Source: Shinella fusca
GTDB taxonomy: Bacteria; Pseudomonadota; Alphaproteobacteria; Rhizobiales; Rhizobiaceae
NCBI RefSeq assembly: GCF_014203155.1
Contig: NZ_JACHIK010000002.1
Span: forward strand, 124,001-188,000
Reading direction: 5' to 3'
Length of the DNA stretch: 64,000 nucleotides
Part shown: in pieces, positions 1-10,387 of the stretch
How the letters are laid out: every line of letters begins with the position of its first letter
Numbering within the stretch: position 1 is the stretch's first letter
Notes under the pieces: model-generated
What the model saw: only the letters and a program-made list of their open reading frames with translations
Database searches by the model: none
What the model was told of the DNA's origin: nothing
Position numbers and translations under genes: made by a program

Positions 1-866
1 CCTATGACATCAACGTGCCGACCGCGATCCTCGCGACGCTTGCCGCCACGGGCGACGAGAAGCTGACGGCGATGTCCTCGGGCAACACGAACTTCCTCTT
101 CATCAACACCGTCTCGGACAACAACAAGGGGGCGCTGAAAGATCTTCGCGTGCGCCAGGCGCTGGAATATGCCGTCGACAAGGCGGCCATCGTGCAGCAA
201 TGGGGCGGCTCGACCGTCGCCGAGCCCGCCAACGGCATCTTCGGCATCGGCGTCCTCGGCTACCACAAGTTCGATCTCTATCCCTCGCCGGACGCCAAGG
301 GCAACCCGGAAAAGGCCAAGGCGCTCCTGGCCGAGGCGGGCTTCCCGGACGGCATCACGCTGAAGATGCCCTATCGCAACAAGGACCTGGAAGTCGCGAC
401 CGCCGCCACGCTTCAGGCGAGCCTTGCGCGCGCGGGCATCACGCTGGAAATGACGCCGGTGACCGCCGCCGACTACTATTCCAAGTTCATGACCAACCCG
501 GTCAACACGAAGGAAGGCACCTGGGATATCGCGCCCGTGGGCTGGACGCCGGACTGGGTGGGCGGCGCCGCACGCTCCGTCTTCCAGCCGCAATTCACCT
601 TCGACGGCACGCACCAGACCTACAATTACACGGACTACAACAACCCGAAGGCCAACGAGATCGCCGGGCAGGCGATCAACGCCACGACGCCCGAGGAGAC
701 CGCGAAGCTCTGGGCCGAGGTCGATGAACTGGTGATGGCGGATGCGCCCGTCGTGCCGCTGATCGCCAACAAGAACCCGCGCTACCGCAGCGAGGCCGTC
801 AAGAACTACAAGCCCTACGCGCTCGGCGTCGAAGGCGACTGGACCAACCTGTGGATCGAACGCTGA
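1..866 (+). CDS. ABC transporter substrate-binding protein, family 5 (peptide type), 3' part
   Basis: This is the C-terminal part, about 287 residues, of a periplasmic extracellular solute-binding protein of the family that binds di- and oligopeptides, nickel and related ligands. The reading frame is open from base 3 and the true start lies before the window, so a GTG at base 15 is internal. Family signs are the segment RQALEYAVDKAAIV, the late pattern of lysine- and proline-rich strands, and the end LGVEGDWTNLWIER. Full members have roughly 500-540 residues, so the signal peptide and first lobe are missing here. It heads an operon with the ATPase and permeases that follow, and two peptidase genes further down support a peptide ligand. 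The exact ligand cannot be told. Confidence 0.9.
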   Translation, partial: YDINVPTAILATLAATGDEKLTAMSSGNTNFLFINTVSDNNKGALKDLRVRQALEYAVDKAAIVQQWGGSTVAEPANGIFGIGVLGYHKFDLYPSPDAKGNPEKAKALLAEAGFPDGITLKMPYRNKDLEVATAATLQASLARAGITLEMTPVTAADYYSKFMTNPVNTKEGTWDIAPVGWTPDWVGGAARSVFQPQFTFDGTHQTYNYTDYNNPKANEIAGQAINATTPEETAKLWAEVDELVMADAPVVPLIANKNPRYRSEAVKNYKPYALGVEGDWTNLWIER

Positions 867-876
867 GCCGATAGAC

Positions 877-933
877 GGCCACGCCGGCTTCGGCGTGGCC
901 TTGCGGCTTCCCGCGCATCCCGGGATGCGCGGG
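877..933 (+). other. Tandem RNA hairpins between binding-protein gene and transporter genes
   Basis: Two strong inverted repeats fill the gap after the binding-protein stop codon. The first has 10-bp arms at 877-886 and 891-900 around a 4-base loop. The second is an uninterrupted 24-bp palindrome at 910-933. Neither is followed by a clear T-run. Such hairpins often protect the upstream message or reduce read-through, so the abundant binding protein is made in excess of the membrane parts. That role is inference. Confidence 0.6.
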
Positions 934-971
934 GGCGTTTATCATTTCTCTTCGATAGATGAGGGGCGGAC

Positions 972-2812
<1,841 letters not shown>

Positions 2813-2816
<4 letters not shown>

Positions 2817-3781
2817 GCGAGACCACGGTGAACGAACCTTCCCCCGAGGCCGACGTCGTCCAGCGCGGCTCCTTCGCGCTGACGGTCCGCCGGCTCCGGC
2901 GCGATACCGCCAGCATGGCGGCGCTCTGCGTCATCCTCGCGGTGATCCTGCTGGCGATCGTCGCGCCGTGGGTGGCCGGGATCACCGGCCATTCGCCGAT
3001 CGAGCAGTTCCGCGAGACGGGCCTGTCGCCGGCCGGCATTCCGGTGGGGCCGGGGGCGGAATTCTGGCTCGGCACGGACCAGCTCGGCCGCGACGTCCTC
3101 GTGCGGCTCGCCTATGGAGCGCGGGTCTCGCTGCTCGTCGGCGTCTTCGCCTCCATGCTCGCCTCGCTGATCGCCGTCGTCGTCGGCACCACGGCGGGCT
3201 ATTTCGGCGGCACGGTCGACCTCGTCCTCAGCCGGCTGACGGACCTCGTGATGAGTGTGCCGTTCCTGCTCTGCGCGCTGGCGCTGGTCTCGGCCTTCGG
3301 GCCGAGCCTTGCGCTCTCCGTCGTCGTCATCGTCTTCTTCAGCTGGGCGCCGATGGCGCGCGTCATCCGCGGGCAGGTCATCTCGCTGCGGCGGCAGGAT
3401 TTCGTGCTGGCGAGCCGTTCGCTCGGCGCCGGGCCGCTGTCGATCATGGTCGTCGACATCCTGCCCAATCTCGCCGTGCCGATCATCGTCTACACGACCA
3501 TGCAGATCCCCAATTCCATCGTCTTCGAGGCGACGCTCTCGTTCCTCGGCATGGGTATCGTGCCGCCGACGCCGAGCTGGGGCGGCATGCTGGCGGATGC
3601 CTCGTCCAATTCGCTCTATCTCGTCGCCTGGTGGCTGATCTTCGTGCCGGGCACCGCACTCCTGATGACCACGCTCGCCTTCAACATCCTCGGCGACGGC
3701 CTGCGCGACGCGCTCGACCCGAAGAGCGCCCGCACCGTGCGCCGCCTCAGGCGCCAGCCGAAGGCAGGGACCAAGCCATGA
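2813..3781 (+). CDS. Peptide ABC transporter permease (DppC type)
   Basis: A 322-residue inner-membrane permease of the binding-protein-dependent type. It has an N-terminal cytoplasmic stretch, a first membrane helix near residues 38-58, the LGTDQLGRDVLVRLAYGAR segment typical of DppC/OppC N-termini, and five further helices. The coupling (EAA) region lies around LASRSLGAGPLSIMVVDILPN. It pairs with the DppB-type permease encoded next. The start overlaps the ATPase stop (ATGA), which implies translational coupling. It belongs to the operon that begins with the binding protein before position 866. Confidence 0.93.
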
Positions 3782-4731
3782 TCCGTTTCCTTGCCAGCCG
3801 TGTCGGCTTCGGTGCCGGCGTGCTCCTCGTCCTGTCGGCCTTCGTCTTCTTCCTGTTCTTCGTCGCGCCCGGCGATCCCGCCCGCATGATCGCCGGCGAC
3901 AAGGCGACGGAGAGCCAGCTCCAGCAGATCCGCAAGAATCTCGGCGTCGACCGGCCGATCGTCGTGCAATACGGCGCCTTCATGCAGAAGGCGCTCTCCG
4001 GCGACCTCGGCTTTTCCTACCGCAACCAGCAGCCGGTCGCGCCGATCATCCTGCGGCGCATTCCGGTCACGCTGTCGCTGGTGCTCGGCGGAGCGCTGCT
4101 CTGGCTTTCCATCGGCGTGCCGATCGGCATCATGTCGGCGCGCCATGTCGGAAGCCTGCGCGACCGGCTGGGGCAGGCCTTCATCCTCGTCGGCCTCAGC
4201 TTCCCGACCTTCGTGCTCGGCATGATGTCGCTCTATCTGCTCTACTTCATGCCGAAGCAGGCGGGTTTCACACTGTTTCCGGCCGGCGGCTACAAGGCGC
4301 TCACGTCCGATCCGTTGGTCTGGGCCTGGCATCTCGCGCTGCCCTGGACCACGCTGGCGCTGACCATGGCGGCGATCTATGCGCGCCTGACGCGCGGCCA
4401 GATGCTGGACGTGATGGGCGAGGACTATATCCGCACCGCCCGGGCCAAAGGCCTTTCGGAGCGCCGCGTCGTCTGGAAGCACGGCCTTCGCGCCGCGCTG
4501 ACCCCGCTCGTCACCCAGCTCGGCGCCGATATCGCGCTCCTGCTCGGCGGCGTCATCGTCATCGAGCAGGTCTACGGGCTCCAGGGCGTGGGCGCGCTCG
4601 CCGTGCAGGCGGTCGCCAACCAGGACAGGCCGATCATCATCGGCGTCGTCCTGCTCGGCGGCCTGTTCATCGTCATCGCCAATATCGTGGTCGACCTGCT
4701 TTACGTGCTGCTCGATCCGCGCGTCCGTTGA
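3778..4731 (+). CDS. Peptide ABC transporter permease (DppB type)
   Basis: A 317-residue inner-membrane permease with the classic DppB/OppB opening: a first helix directly after MIRFLASRV, then a periplasmic region with PGDPARMIAGDKAT and a six-helix membrane core. The EAA-type coupling loop is around YIRTARAKGLSERRVVWKHGLR. The ATG at 3778 overlaps the previous stop by ATGA. The frame stays open far upstream inside the previous gene, but that part is a shadow. With the DppC-type partner it forms the translocation pore. Confidence 0.93.
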   Translation: MIRFLASRVGFGAGVLLVLSAFVFFLFFVAPGDPARMIAGDKATESQLQQIRKNLGVDRPIVVQYGAFMQKALSGDLGFSYRNQQPVAPIILRRIPVTLSLVLGGALLWLSIGVPIGIMSARHVGSLRDRLGQAFILVGLSFPTFVLGMMSLYLLYFMPKQAGFTLFPAGGYKALTSDPLVWAWHLALPWTTLALTMAAIYARLTRGQMLDVMGEDYIRTARAKGLSERRVVWKHGLRAALTPLVTQLGADIALLLGGVIVIEQVYGLQGVGALAVQAVANQDRPIIIGVVLLGGLFIVIANIVVDLLYVLLDPRVR

Positions 4732-4740
4732 GGAAATCCC

Positions 4741-6039
4741 ATGATCGTCTCCGAATACACCATTCCCGGCCTGCATGTGCGCGATCATGTCGTGACCGTC
4801 CCGCTCGACTGGTCGAAGCCGGACGGCAGGACCATCGAAGTCTTCGCCCGCGAGGTGGTCGATCCCGCCCGCAAGGACGAAAAACTGCCGCTCCTCTGCT
4901 TCCTGCAGGGCGGGCCGGGCGGCAAGTCCCCGCGTCCGACCAAGAGCAGCCCGCCCTGGCTGGCCAGGGCGCTGAAGACGCACCGCATCCTCCTGCCCGA
5001 CCAGCGCGGCACGGGCCGCTCCACCCCCGTGGACGCGGCGACAATTACCGGCTTCGACGGCGAGGCGGGCGCCGATTACCTTGCCTGCTTCCGTGCCGAT
5101 TCCATCGTCGACGACCTCGAGCACCTGCGCAAGACGATCTTCGGCGGCGCGCGCTGGCAGACGCTCGGCCAGAGCTACGGCGGCTTCCTGACGCTCACCT
5201 ATCTCAGCCGCGCGCCCGAGGGCCTTTCGGCCTGCTACGTCGCCGGCGGCCTGCCGGGCCTCGATCCCTCGGCGGAGGCGGTTTACCGCCACACCTATCC
5301 GCGCGTGCGCGCCAAGAACGAGATCTTCTACAAGCGCTATCCGGACGACAGGGCGCTGGTCGCCCGCATCGCCGATTTCCTCGACGCGAACACTGTGACG
5401 CTGCCGGACGGCGGCCGCCTGACGGTGCGCCGCTTCCAGAGCCTCGGCCTCGATTTCGGCATGGGTCCCGGCTTCGAGAACATCCACTGGCTGCTCGACG
5501 AGGCCTTCGCCGCGCCGGATCGCCTGTCCGACCAGTTCCTCGGCGCGCTGATGCACGCGACCGCCTATAGCGGCAATCCGCTTTTTGCGGCAATCCACGA
5601 GGCGATCTACGGCGAGGGCGAGGGGGCGACGGAATGGGCTGCCGGGCGCGTGCTGGCCGAATTCCCGGAATTCGACGCCAAGGCGCGCCCGCTCCTCTTC
5701 ACCGGCGAGATGATCTATCCGTGGATGTTCGAGGAGATCGCGCTGCTGAAACCCTTCCGGGCCGCCGCCGAGGCGCTTGCCCGCCGCCCCCGGTATGGGC
5801 GGCTCTACGACAGGGCGCGCCTTGCGGAAAATGCCGTCCCGGTCTCGGCGGTCGTCTATTTCGACGACATGTATGTCGATGCGGGCCTGTCGCTTGCAAC
5901 GGCCAGGGCCGTTGGCAATCTCGACGCCTGGGTCACCAACGAATTCGAGCATGACGGTATCCGCCAGTCGGGCTCGGTCTTCGAGCGGCTCCTGTCGATG
6001 GTCGCCGAAAAGGGCGGGCCGCTGAAGGCCGACCACTGA
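4741..6039 (+). CDS. Alpha/beta hydrolase, proline iminopeptidase-like (S33 family)
   Basis: A 432-residue alpha/beta-hydrolase. It shows the oxyanion-loop segment LQGGPGGKSP near residues 55-64, the DQRGTGRS strand near 92, and the nucleophile elbow GQSYGG with Ser145. Candidate acid and base are an Asp near 375 (FDDMYVDAG) and His near 404 (FEHDGIRQSG). These are features of the S33 prolyl peptidases, which release N-terminal proline or other residues from peptides. There is no signal peptide, so it should be cytoplasmic. It starts 9 bases after the permease stop and is followed by an M24 aminopeptidase, which fits breakdown of imported peptides. True substrate preference is not visible. 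Confidence 0.88.
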   Translation: MIVSEYTIPGLHVRDHVVTVPLDWSKPDGRTIEVFAREVVDPARKDEKLPLLCFLQGGPGGKSPRPTKSSPPWLARALKTHRILLPDQRGTGRSTPVDAATITGFDGEAGADYLACFRADSIVDDLEHLRKTIFGGARWQTLGQSYGGFLTLTYLSRAPEGLSACYVAGGLPGLDPSAEAVYRHTYPRVRAKNEIFYKRYPDDRALVARIADFLDANTVTLPDGGRLTVRRFQSLGLDFGMGPGFENIHWLLDEAFAAPDRLSDQFLGALMHATAYSGNPLFAAIHEAIYGEGEGATEWAAGRVLAEFPEFDAKARPLLFTGEMIYPWMFEEIALLKPFRAAAEALARRPRYGRLYDRARLAENAVPVSAVVYFDDMYVDAGLSLATARAVGNLDAWVTNEFEHDGIRQSGSVFERLLSMVAEKGGPLKADH

Positions 6040-6055
6040 AGGAAAGACAATAAGC

Positions 6056-7843
6056 ATGACGACGAAGGAGAAGGTGGCGGCGTTGCGCGGCTGGATGGCG
6101 GCGGCGGGGCTCGACGGGCTGATCGTGCCGCGCACCGATGCGCACCAGAGCGAGGTCACCGCCCCGCGCGATGATTGCCTGCGCTACCTCACCGGCTTTT
6201 CCGGCTCGGCGGGGCTGGCGCTCGTGCTGTCGGATGAGGCGCTGATCTTCGTCGACGGGCGCTACCAGGTGCAGGTGCGCCAGGAGGTCGCCCCGGCGCT
6301 CTTTGCCGTCCATCACCTTTATGACGATCCGCTCGACGGCTGGCTGAAGGCGAATGCGCGGCCCGGCTGGCGTATCGGCCTCGACACCATGCTGGTGCCC
6401 GGCAGCCTCCATGACAGGCTGGCGGAGGGTTGCGCGGCGGCCGGTGCGAGCCTCGTCGCGCTCGATGCAGATCCCTTCGACGCCGTCTGGCGGGACCGTC
6501 CGCCCCGTCCGCTCGGCGCGATCCGCGCCATGCCGCCGGAGATGGCCGGTGAAACGGCCGGGAGCAAGCGGATGCGTATCGCCGGGAGCCTGAAGGGGAA
6601 GGGCGCCGATCTTCTCGTCGAGACCCTGCCGGACAATATCGCCTGGCTCCTCAACGTGCGCGGCTCGGACGTGCCGATGAACCCGGTGCCGCATTCCTTC
6701 CTCGTGCTGGAGGAGGACGGCCGCGCGGAATGGTTCGTCGACCGCCGCAAGTTCGGCAACGATCTCGATGCCTACGAGCTTGCCGATGTGGCCCTGTCGC
6801 CGCCGGAACGCTTCCTCGACCGCCTTGCCGAAACCGTCGCCGGAAGGACGGCGGCGATCGATGCGGATTTCGCGCCGCAGGCCGTGCGGGCGCGCATCCT
6901 TGCTGCCGGCGGCAGGCTTGCGCCGCAGACGAGCCCGATAACGCTCGCCAAGGCCGAGAAGACGCCGGCCGAATTGCAGGGCTATCGCGACTGCCATCTG
7001 GAGGACGGCATCGCCGTCGCCGATTTCCTCGCCTGGCTTTCCGCTGAAGCGCCGGTGCGGGCGGGCACGGAAACGCCGCTCGGCGAGCTGGAGGCCGAGG
7101 CGCGGCTGCTCGCCTTCCGCAGCGAGCGGCCCGGTTTCCTCGAGCCGAGCTTCCGCACGATTTCCGCCGCCGGTGCCAATGCCGCCATGTGCCACTATGC
7201 GGCAAGCCCCGAGACCAACGCGCCGCTCGAGACGGATGCGCCCTATCTGGTGGATTCCGGGGGGCAATATGCCAACGGCACGACGGACCTGACGCGCACC
7301 GTGATGTTCGGCGTGCCGACGGCGGAGATGCGCCTTGCCTATACGGCCGTACTGAAAGGCTTCATCTCGCTGATGTCGGCGCGGTTCCCGGCGGGAACGC
7401 ACGGGCACCAGCTCGACGCCTTCGCCCGCCGCGCGCTCTGGGATCTCGGCCTCGACTACGACCACGGCACGGGCCACGGCGTTGGCCATAACCTGCTGGT
7501 CCACGAATATCCGCACCGCTTCGCGCGCCAGCCGAACCTGCACGGCCTCACGCCCGGCAATATCATGACCATCGAGCCCGGCTACTACCGGGAGGGCGCT
7601 TTCGGCATGCGCATCGAGAACCAGGTGGAGGTGGTGGCCGACGCTCCCGGCTTCTGCCGCTTCGCCACGCTCACCTTCGTGCCCATCGACCTGACCATGA
7701 CAGACCTCGATGCCCTGAGTCCGGCCGAAACCGCCTTCCTTGATGCCTACCACGCGGAAGTGCGCGCGAAGCTCGAAGCCCATGTCCGCCCCGAGACGCG
7801 GTCGTGGCTGCTGGAGGAGACGAGGCCCGTCGCCGAGCGCTAG
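6056..7843 (+). CDS. Xaa-Pro aminopeptidase (M24B metallopeptidase)
   Basis: A 595-residue cytoplasmic aminopeptidase that removes an N-terminal residue preceding proline. The N-terminal half has two creatinase-like domains. The C-terminal pita-bread catalytic domain carries the expected metal ligands: two Asp in VDSGGQYANGTTDLTRT (about residues 400-410), His in GTGHGVGHNL (about 470), Glu in TIEPGYY and Glu in RIENQVEV. The length matches the long M24B form (about 600 residues) rather than the 440-residue E. coli PepP. It lies 16 bases after the S33 hydrolase gene and ends overlapping the convergent oxidoreductase gene by 4 bases. Confidence 0.93.
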   Translation: MTTKEKVAALRGWMAAAGLDGLIVPRTDAHQSEVTAPRDDCLRYLTGFSGSAGLALVLSDEALIFVDGRYQVQVRQEVAPALFAVHHLYDDPLDGWLKANARPGWRIGLDTMLVPGSLHDRLAEGCAAAGASLVALDADPFDAVWRDRPPRPLGAIRAMPPEMAGETAGSKRMRIAGSLKGKGADLLVETLPDNIAWLLNVRGSDVPMNPVPHSFLVLEEDGRAEWFVDRRKFGNDLDAYELADVALSPPERFLDRLAETVAGRTAAIDADFAPQAVRARILAAGGRLAPQTSPITLAKAEKTPAELQGYRDCHLEDGIAVADFLAWLSAEAPVRAGTETPLGELEAEARLLAFRSERPGFLEPSFRTISAAGANAAMCHYAASPETNAPLETDAPYLVDSGGQYANGTTDLTRTVMFGVPTAEMRLAYTAVLKGFISLMSARFPAGTHGHQLDAFARRALWDLGLDYDHGTGHGVGHNLLVHEYPHRFARQPNLHGLTPGNIMTIEPGYYREGAFGMRIENQVEVVADAPGFCRFATLTFVPIDLTMTDLDALSPAETAFLDAYHAEVRAKLEAHVRPETRSWLLEETRPVAER

Positions 7844-9225
7844 TGCCCGGTGATGCGGTCTGCGATGGCCGCGAGGCGCGAGGTCTGCGGCAGGCCGGCG
7901 AACTCCCGTTCGTCGGCCATGCGGTAGAGCTGGTACATGGAATGGACGCCGAGCCAGCGAAAGGGTTCGGGCTCCCACGGGCGCACCGTGCGGTTGACCC
8001 AGGGAAGCCCCGTCAGGTCGCTTTCCCGGCGCAGGACTAGGTCGCAGAGCGTGCGGCCGGCAAGGTTCGAGCTGGAGACGCCGAGGCCGACATAGCCGCC
8101 GGCCCAGCCGATGCCGGTCGAAGGATCGAAGCCGGCGGTGGTGCACCAGTCGCGCGGCACGCCGAGCACGCCGCACCAGGCATGGTCGATCTTCAGCGCC
8201 TTCGTCTGTGGTAGCAGGCGCAGGAGGATGGCGTGCAGGGCCTCGACGGTCGCCTGCTGCGTCTTTCCGGCATCGTCGGTGCGTGAGCCGAAGCGATAGG
8301 GCACGCCCCGCCCGCCCATGGTGATGCGGCCCTCGCGGGTGCGCTGGGCATAGCAATAGGCGTGGGCCGCATCGCCGAGGAGTTCGTGTCCCTCCCAGCC
8401 GATCTCCTGCCACAGCGCATCCGGCACGGGCTCGGTGACGATCTGGGCGCTGTTGAGCGGCAGCCAGGTGCGCTCGCAGCCGGGAAGGCCGGCCGTGAAG
8501 CCCTCCGTCGCGCGGATGATGACGGGTGCGCGCACGCTGCCGCGGTCGGTCTCGACCAGGCCTTTCTCGAAGCGTGTGACGGTGGTGCCTTCGTAAATGG
8601 CAACGCCGAGGCCTTCCACGACGGCGGCAAGGCCGCGCACGAGCTTGGCCGGCTGCACGCGCGCCATGTCGTGGATGACGAAGGCGCCCTGTACGTTCTT
8701 GATGCGGATGCGCCGGAATGCCTCCTCCGCCGAGAGCATCTCCATCCGTTCGGCCGGCATCTCCCAGTCGAGGTAGAACTGGTATTCCTCGCGGGCGCGC
8801 TCCAGTTGCGGAGCGTTGGTCGCCACGGTGATGTTGTCGACGCGCAGGATATCGGCGTCGATGGCTTCGTTTGCGCAGACGCGGATCACCTCGTCCACCG
8901 TGCCGGCCATGGCGCGCTGCATGTCGACCACCGCGCCGCGGCCGGAGGTCTTGAGGTACTTTTCCCGCGACCAGCCGAAGCCGCCGGAAAGCCAGCCGCC
9001 GTTGCGCCCGGACGCGCCGAAGCCGGCGAATTCCCGCTCGACGACGACGATGTCGAGGCCGGGATCGGCCTTCTTTAGGTAATAGGCGGTCCACAGGCCC
9101 GTATAGCCCGCACCGATGATGCAGACATCGGCCTGCCGGTCGCCGGGAAGGGCGGGGCGCCTTTGCGGAAGGCCGCCGATATCGGCATACCAGAAGGAAA
9201 CGTTGCCGTTCGTCTTGACGTCCAT
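7840..9225 (-). CDS. FAD-dependent amine oxidoreductase (DadA/PuuB-like)
   Basis: A 461-residue flavoprotein of the DAO family. It has an N-terminal Rossmann motif (CIIGAGYTGLWTAYYL) near residues 33-48 and the family signature GASGRNGGWLSGGFGW near 70. The C-terminal part has the FAD-contacting GWAGGYVGLGV. Relatives oxidise gamma-glutamylputrescine, glycine derivatives or D-amino acids, and the substrate here cannot be told. I chose the ATG at 9225 because the family sequence begins there; an in-frame ATG at 9297 would add 24 residues of unlikely composition. It follows the LysR regulator gene on the same strand with a 75-base gap. The two stop codons of this gene and the aminopeptidase gene overlap. 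Confidence 0.88.
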   Translation of the reverse strand: MDVKTNGNVSFWYADIGGLPQRRPALPGDRQADVCIIGAGYTGLWTAYYLKKADPGLDIVVVEREFAGFGASGRNGGWLSGGFGWSREKYLKTSGRGAVVDMQRAMAGTVDEVIRVCANEAIDADILRVDNITVATNAPQLERAREEYQFYLDWEMPAERMEMLSAEEAFRRIRIKNVQGAFVIHDMARVQPAKLVRGLAAVVEGLGVAIYEGTTVTRFEKGLVETDRGSVRAPVIIRATEGFTAGLPGCERTWLPLNSAQIVTEPVPDALWQEIGWEGHELLGDAAHAYCYAQRTREGRITMGGRGVPYRFGSRTDDAGKTQQATVEALHAILLRLLPQTKALKIDHAWCGVLGVPRDWCTTAGFDPSTGIGWAGGYVGLGVSSSNLAGRTLCDLVLRRESDLTGLPWVNRTVRPWEPEPFRWLGVHSMYQLYRMADEREFAGLPQTSRLAAIADRITGH

Positions 9226-9300
9226 GGAAGGGCTTTCGGTTCGGGCGGGCAGGCCGCGAGCATAGGAACCGGCACGCCCGGCCGCAACAGGCTCCACCCG

Positions 9301-10203
9301 CTATTCCACGATGGCGCGCAGCGCCCGCGCGATCTCGTCGGCGAACATGGAGGCGGCGAGCGCCCGGCCGCGCTTCTCGCGCTGGACGAGGGAGAGCACG
9401 TTCTTGCCGAAGGTGCGGTCGCGGATCTGCACATAGGTCAGCATGCCGTTACGCTGCTCCTCGGCGATGTCGAACTTGCTGAGGAAGGCGATGCCGTCGC
9501 CGGCGGCGGCAAGGCATTTCATCGCCTCGATGGAATTGGTGAGGAAGGCGGGCTCCACCGCAAGACCGGCCTCGGCGAAGGCGTCGGCGACGATGCCGTG
9601 GATCAGCATGCTCTTCTCGGCGAAGATCAGCGGATAGGGCTCGCAGAAGGAGAGCGGCAGCGTCTCCATGCCGGCAAGCGGATGCTCCGGCGAGACGACG
9701 GCGCCGAGGCGCGTATCCGCCTTCCACAGCGTCTCGAGCTGGGGCGTCGCCGGCAGGTTGAAGGCAAGGCCGAGATCGGCCTCGCCGTCGATCACCGCCT
9801 GCACGATGTCGCGCACGAACATCACGCGGATGGAGATCTTCAGGCGCGGGTGCCGGGTGCAGAAGCTCGCCGCCGCCTTCGGCACGATGCCGCCGGCAAG
9901 GCCGTTCATGGTGGCGATGATCACCTCGCCGCTCTGCAAGGTCTTGATGTCGCGAATCTCCGCCTCGACCTGGCTGTATTCCTTGATCGTCCGGCGTATG
10001 TGGGCGACGAGGATCTCGCCGGCCGGCGTCAGGCGCAGGCCGCGCGGCAGGCGCTCGAACAGCGGCTCGCCGATGGCTTCCTCCAGTTGCAGCACATGCT
10101 TGTTGATGGCCGACGGCGCCACGTTCAGCCGCTCGCCGGCCGCCCGGATCGAGCCCAGCCGCGCAACTTCGTCGATATAGCGCAGCACGCGGGAGTGCAG
10201 CAT
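9301..10203 (-). CDS. LysR-family transcriptional regulator
   Basis: A 300-residue LysR regulator. The winged helix-turn-helix covers residues 1-60 (RYIDEVARLGSIRAAGERLNV, then SAINKHVLQLEEAIGEPLF), followed by the effector-binding domain from about residue 90. The start at 10203 is chosen by the HTH alignment; upstream in-frame ATG codons would add an unusual leader. It is divergent from the adenine-deaminase-like gene, and a nested inverted repeat in the shared 184-base gap (10226-10264) is the likely operator. The FAD oxidoreductase gene downstream may be co-transcribed. Confidence 0.92.
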   Translation of the reverse strand: MLHSRVLRYIDEVARLGSIRAAGERLNVAPSAINKHVLQLEEAIGEPLFERLPRGLRLTPAGEILVAHIRRTIKEYSQVEAEIRDIKTLQSGEVIIATMNGLAGGIVPKAAASFCTRHPRLKISIRVMFVRDIVQAVIDGEADLGLAFNLPATPQLETLWKADTRLGAVVSPEHPLAGMETLPLSFCEPYPLIFAEKSMLIHGIVADAFAEAGLAVEPAFLTNSIEAMKCLAAAGDGIAFLSKFDIAEEQRNGMLTYVQIRDRTFGKNVLSLVQREKRGRALAASMFADEIARALRAIVE

Positions 10204-10225
10204 GGCGTTCTCCTTCAACCGTTCT

Positions 10226-10264
10226 CGAAAAGCGTACGTTATGCGCATAAAATACTGCTTTTCG
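10226..10264. promoter_or_regulatory. Nested inverted repeat, candidate LysR operator
   Basis: CGAAAAGC at 10226-10233 is matched by its exact reverse complement GCTTTTCG at 10257-10264. Almost concentric with it is the perfect 12-bp palindrome TTATGCGCATAA at 10239-10250. It lies between the divergent LysR gene (start 10203) and the amidohydrolase gene (start 10388), where LysR proteins usually bind. Binding is inference. Confidence 0.55.
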
Positions 10265-10387
10265 GAAACGGTGCAATGGCGTCTTATGCCATTCGGGAAG
10301 CGCGGGGGCGGGAGCCGCCGCTTCCGGGGGAAACCCCGAACGATTGCCGGCCCCGGCGACGGGGCCGAAGAGACCGGAGGACCAGTC

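Noticed and set aside
3616-6159. Minus-strand open frame of 847 codons opposite the DppB and S33 genes
   Set aside because: Antisense shadow of recognised transporter and peptidase genes.
5933-9094. Minus-strand open frame of 1053 codons opposite the M24 peptidase
   Set aside because: Frame-shifted shadow of the peptidase and oxidoreductase genes, rich in Arg and Ala with no motifs.
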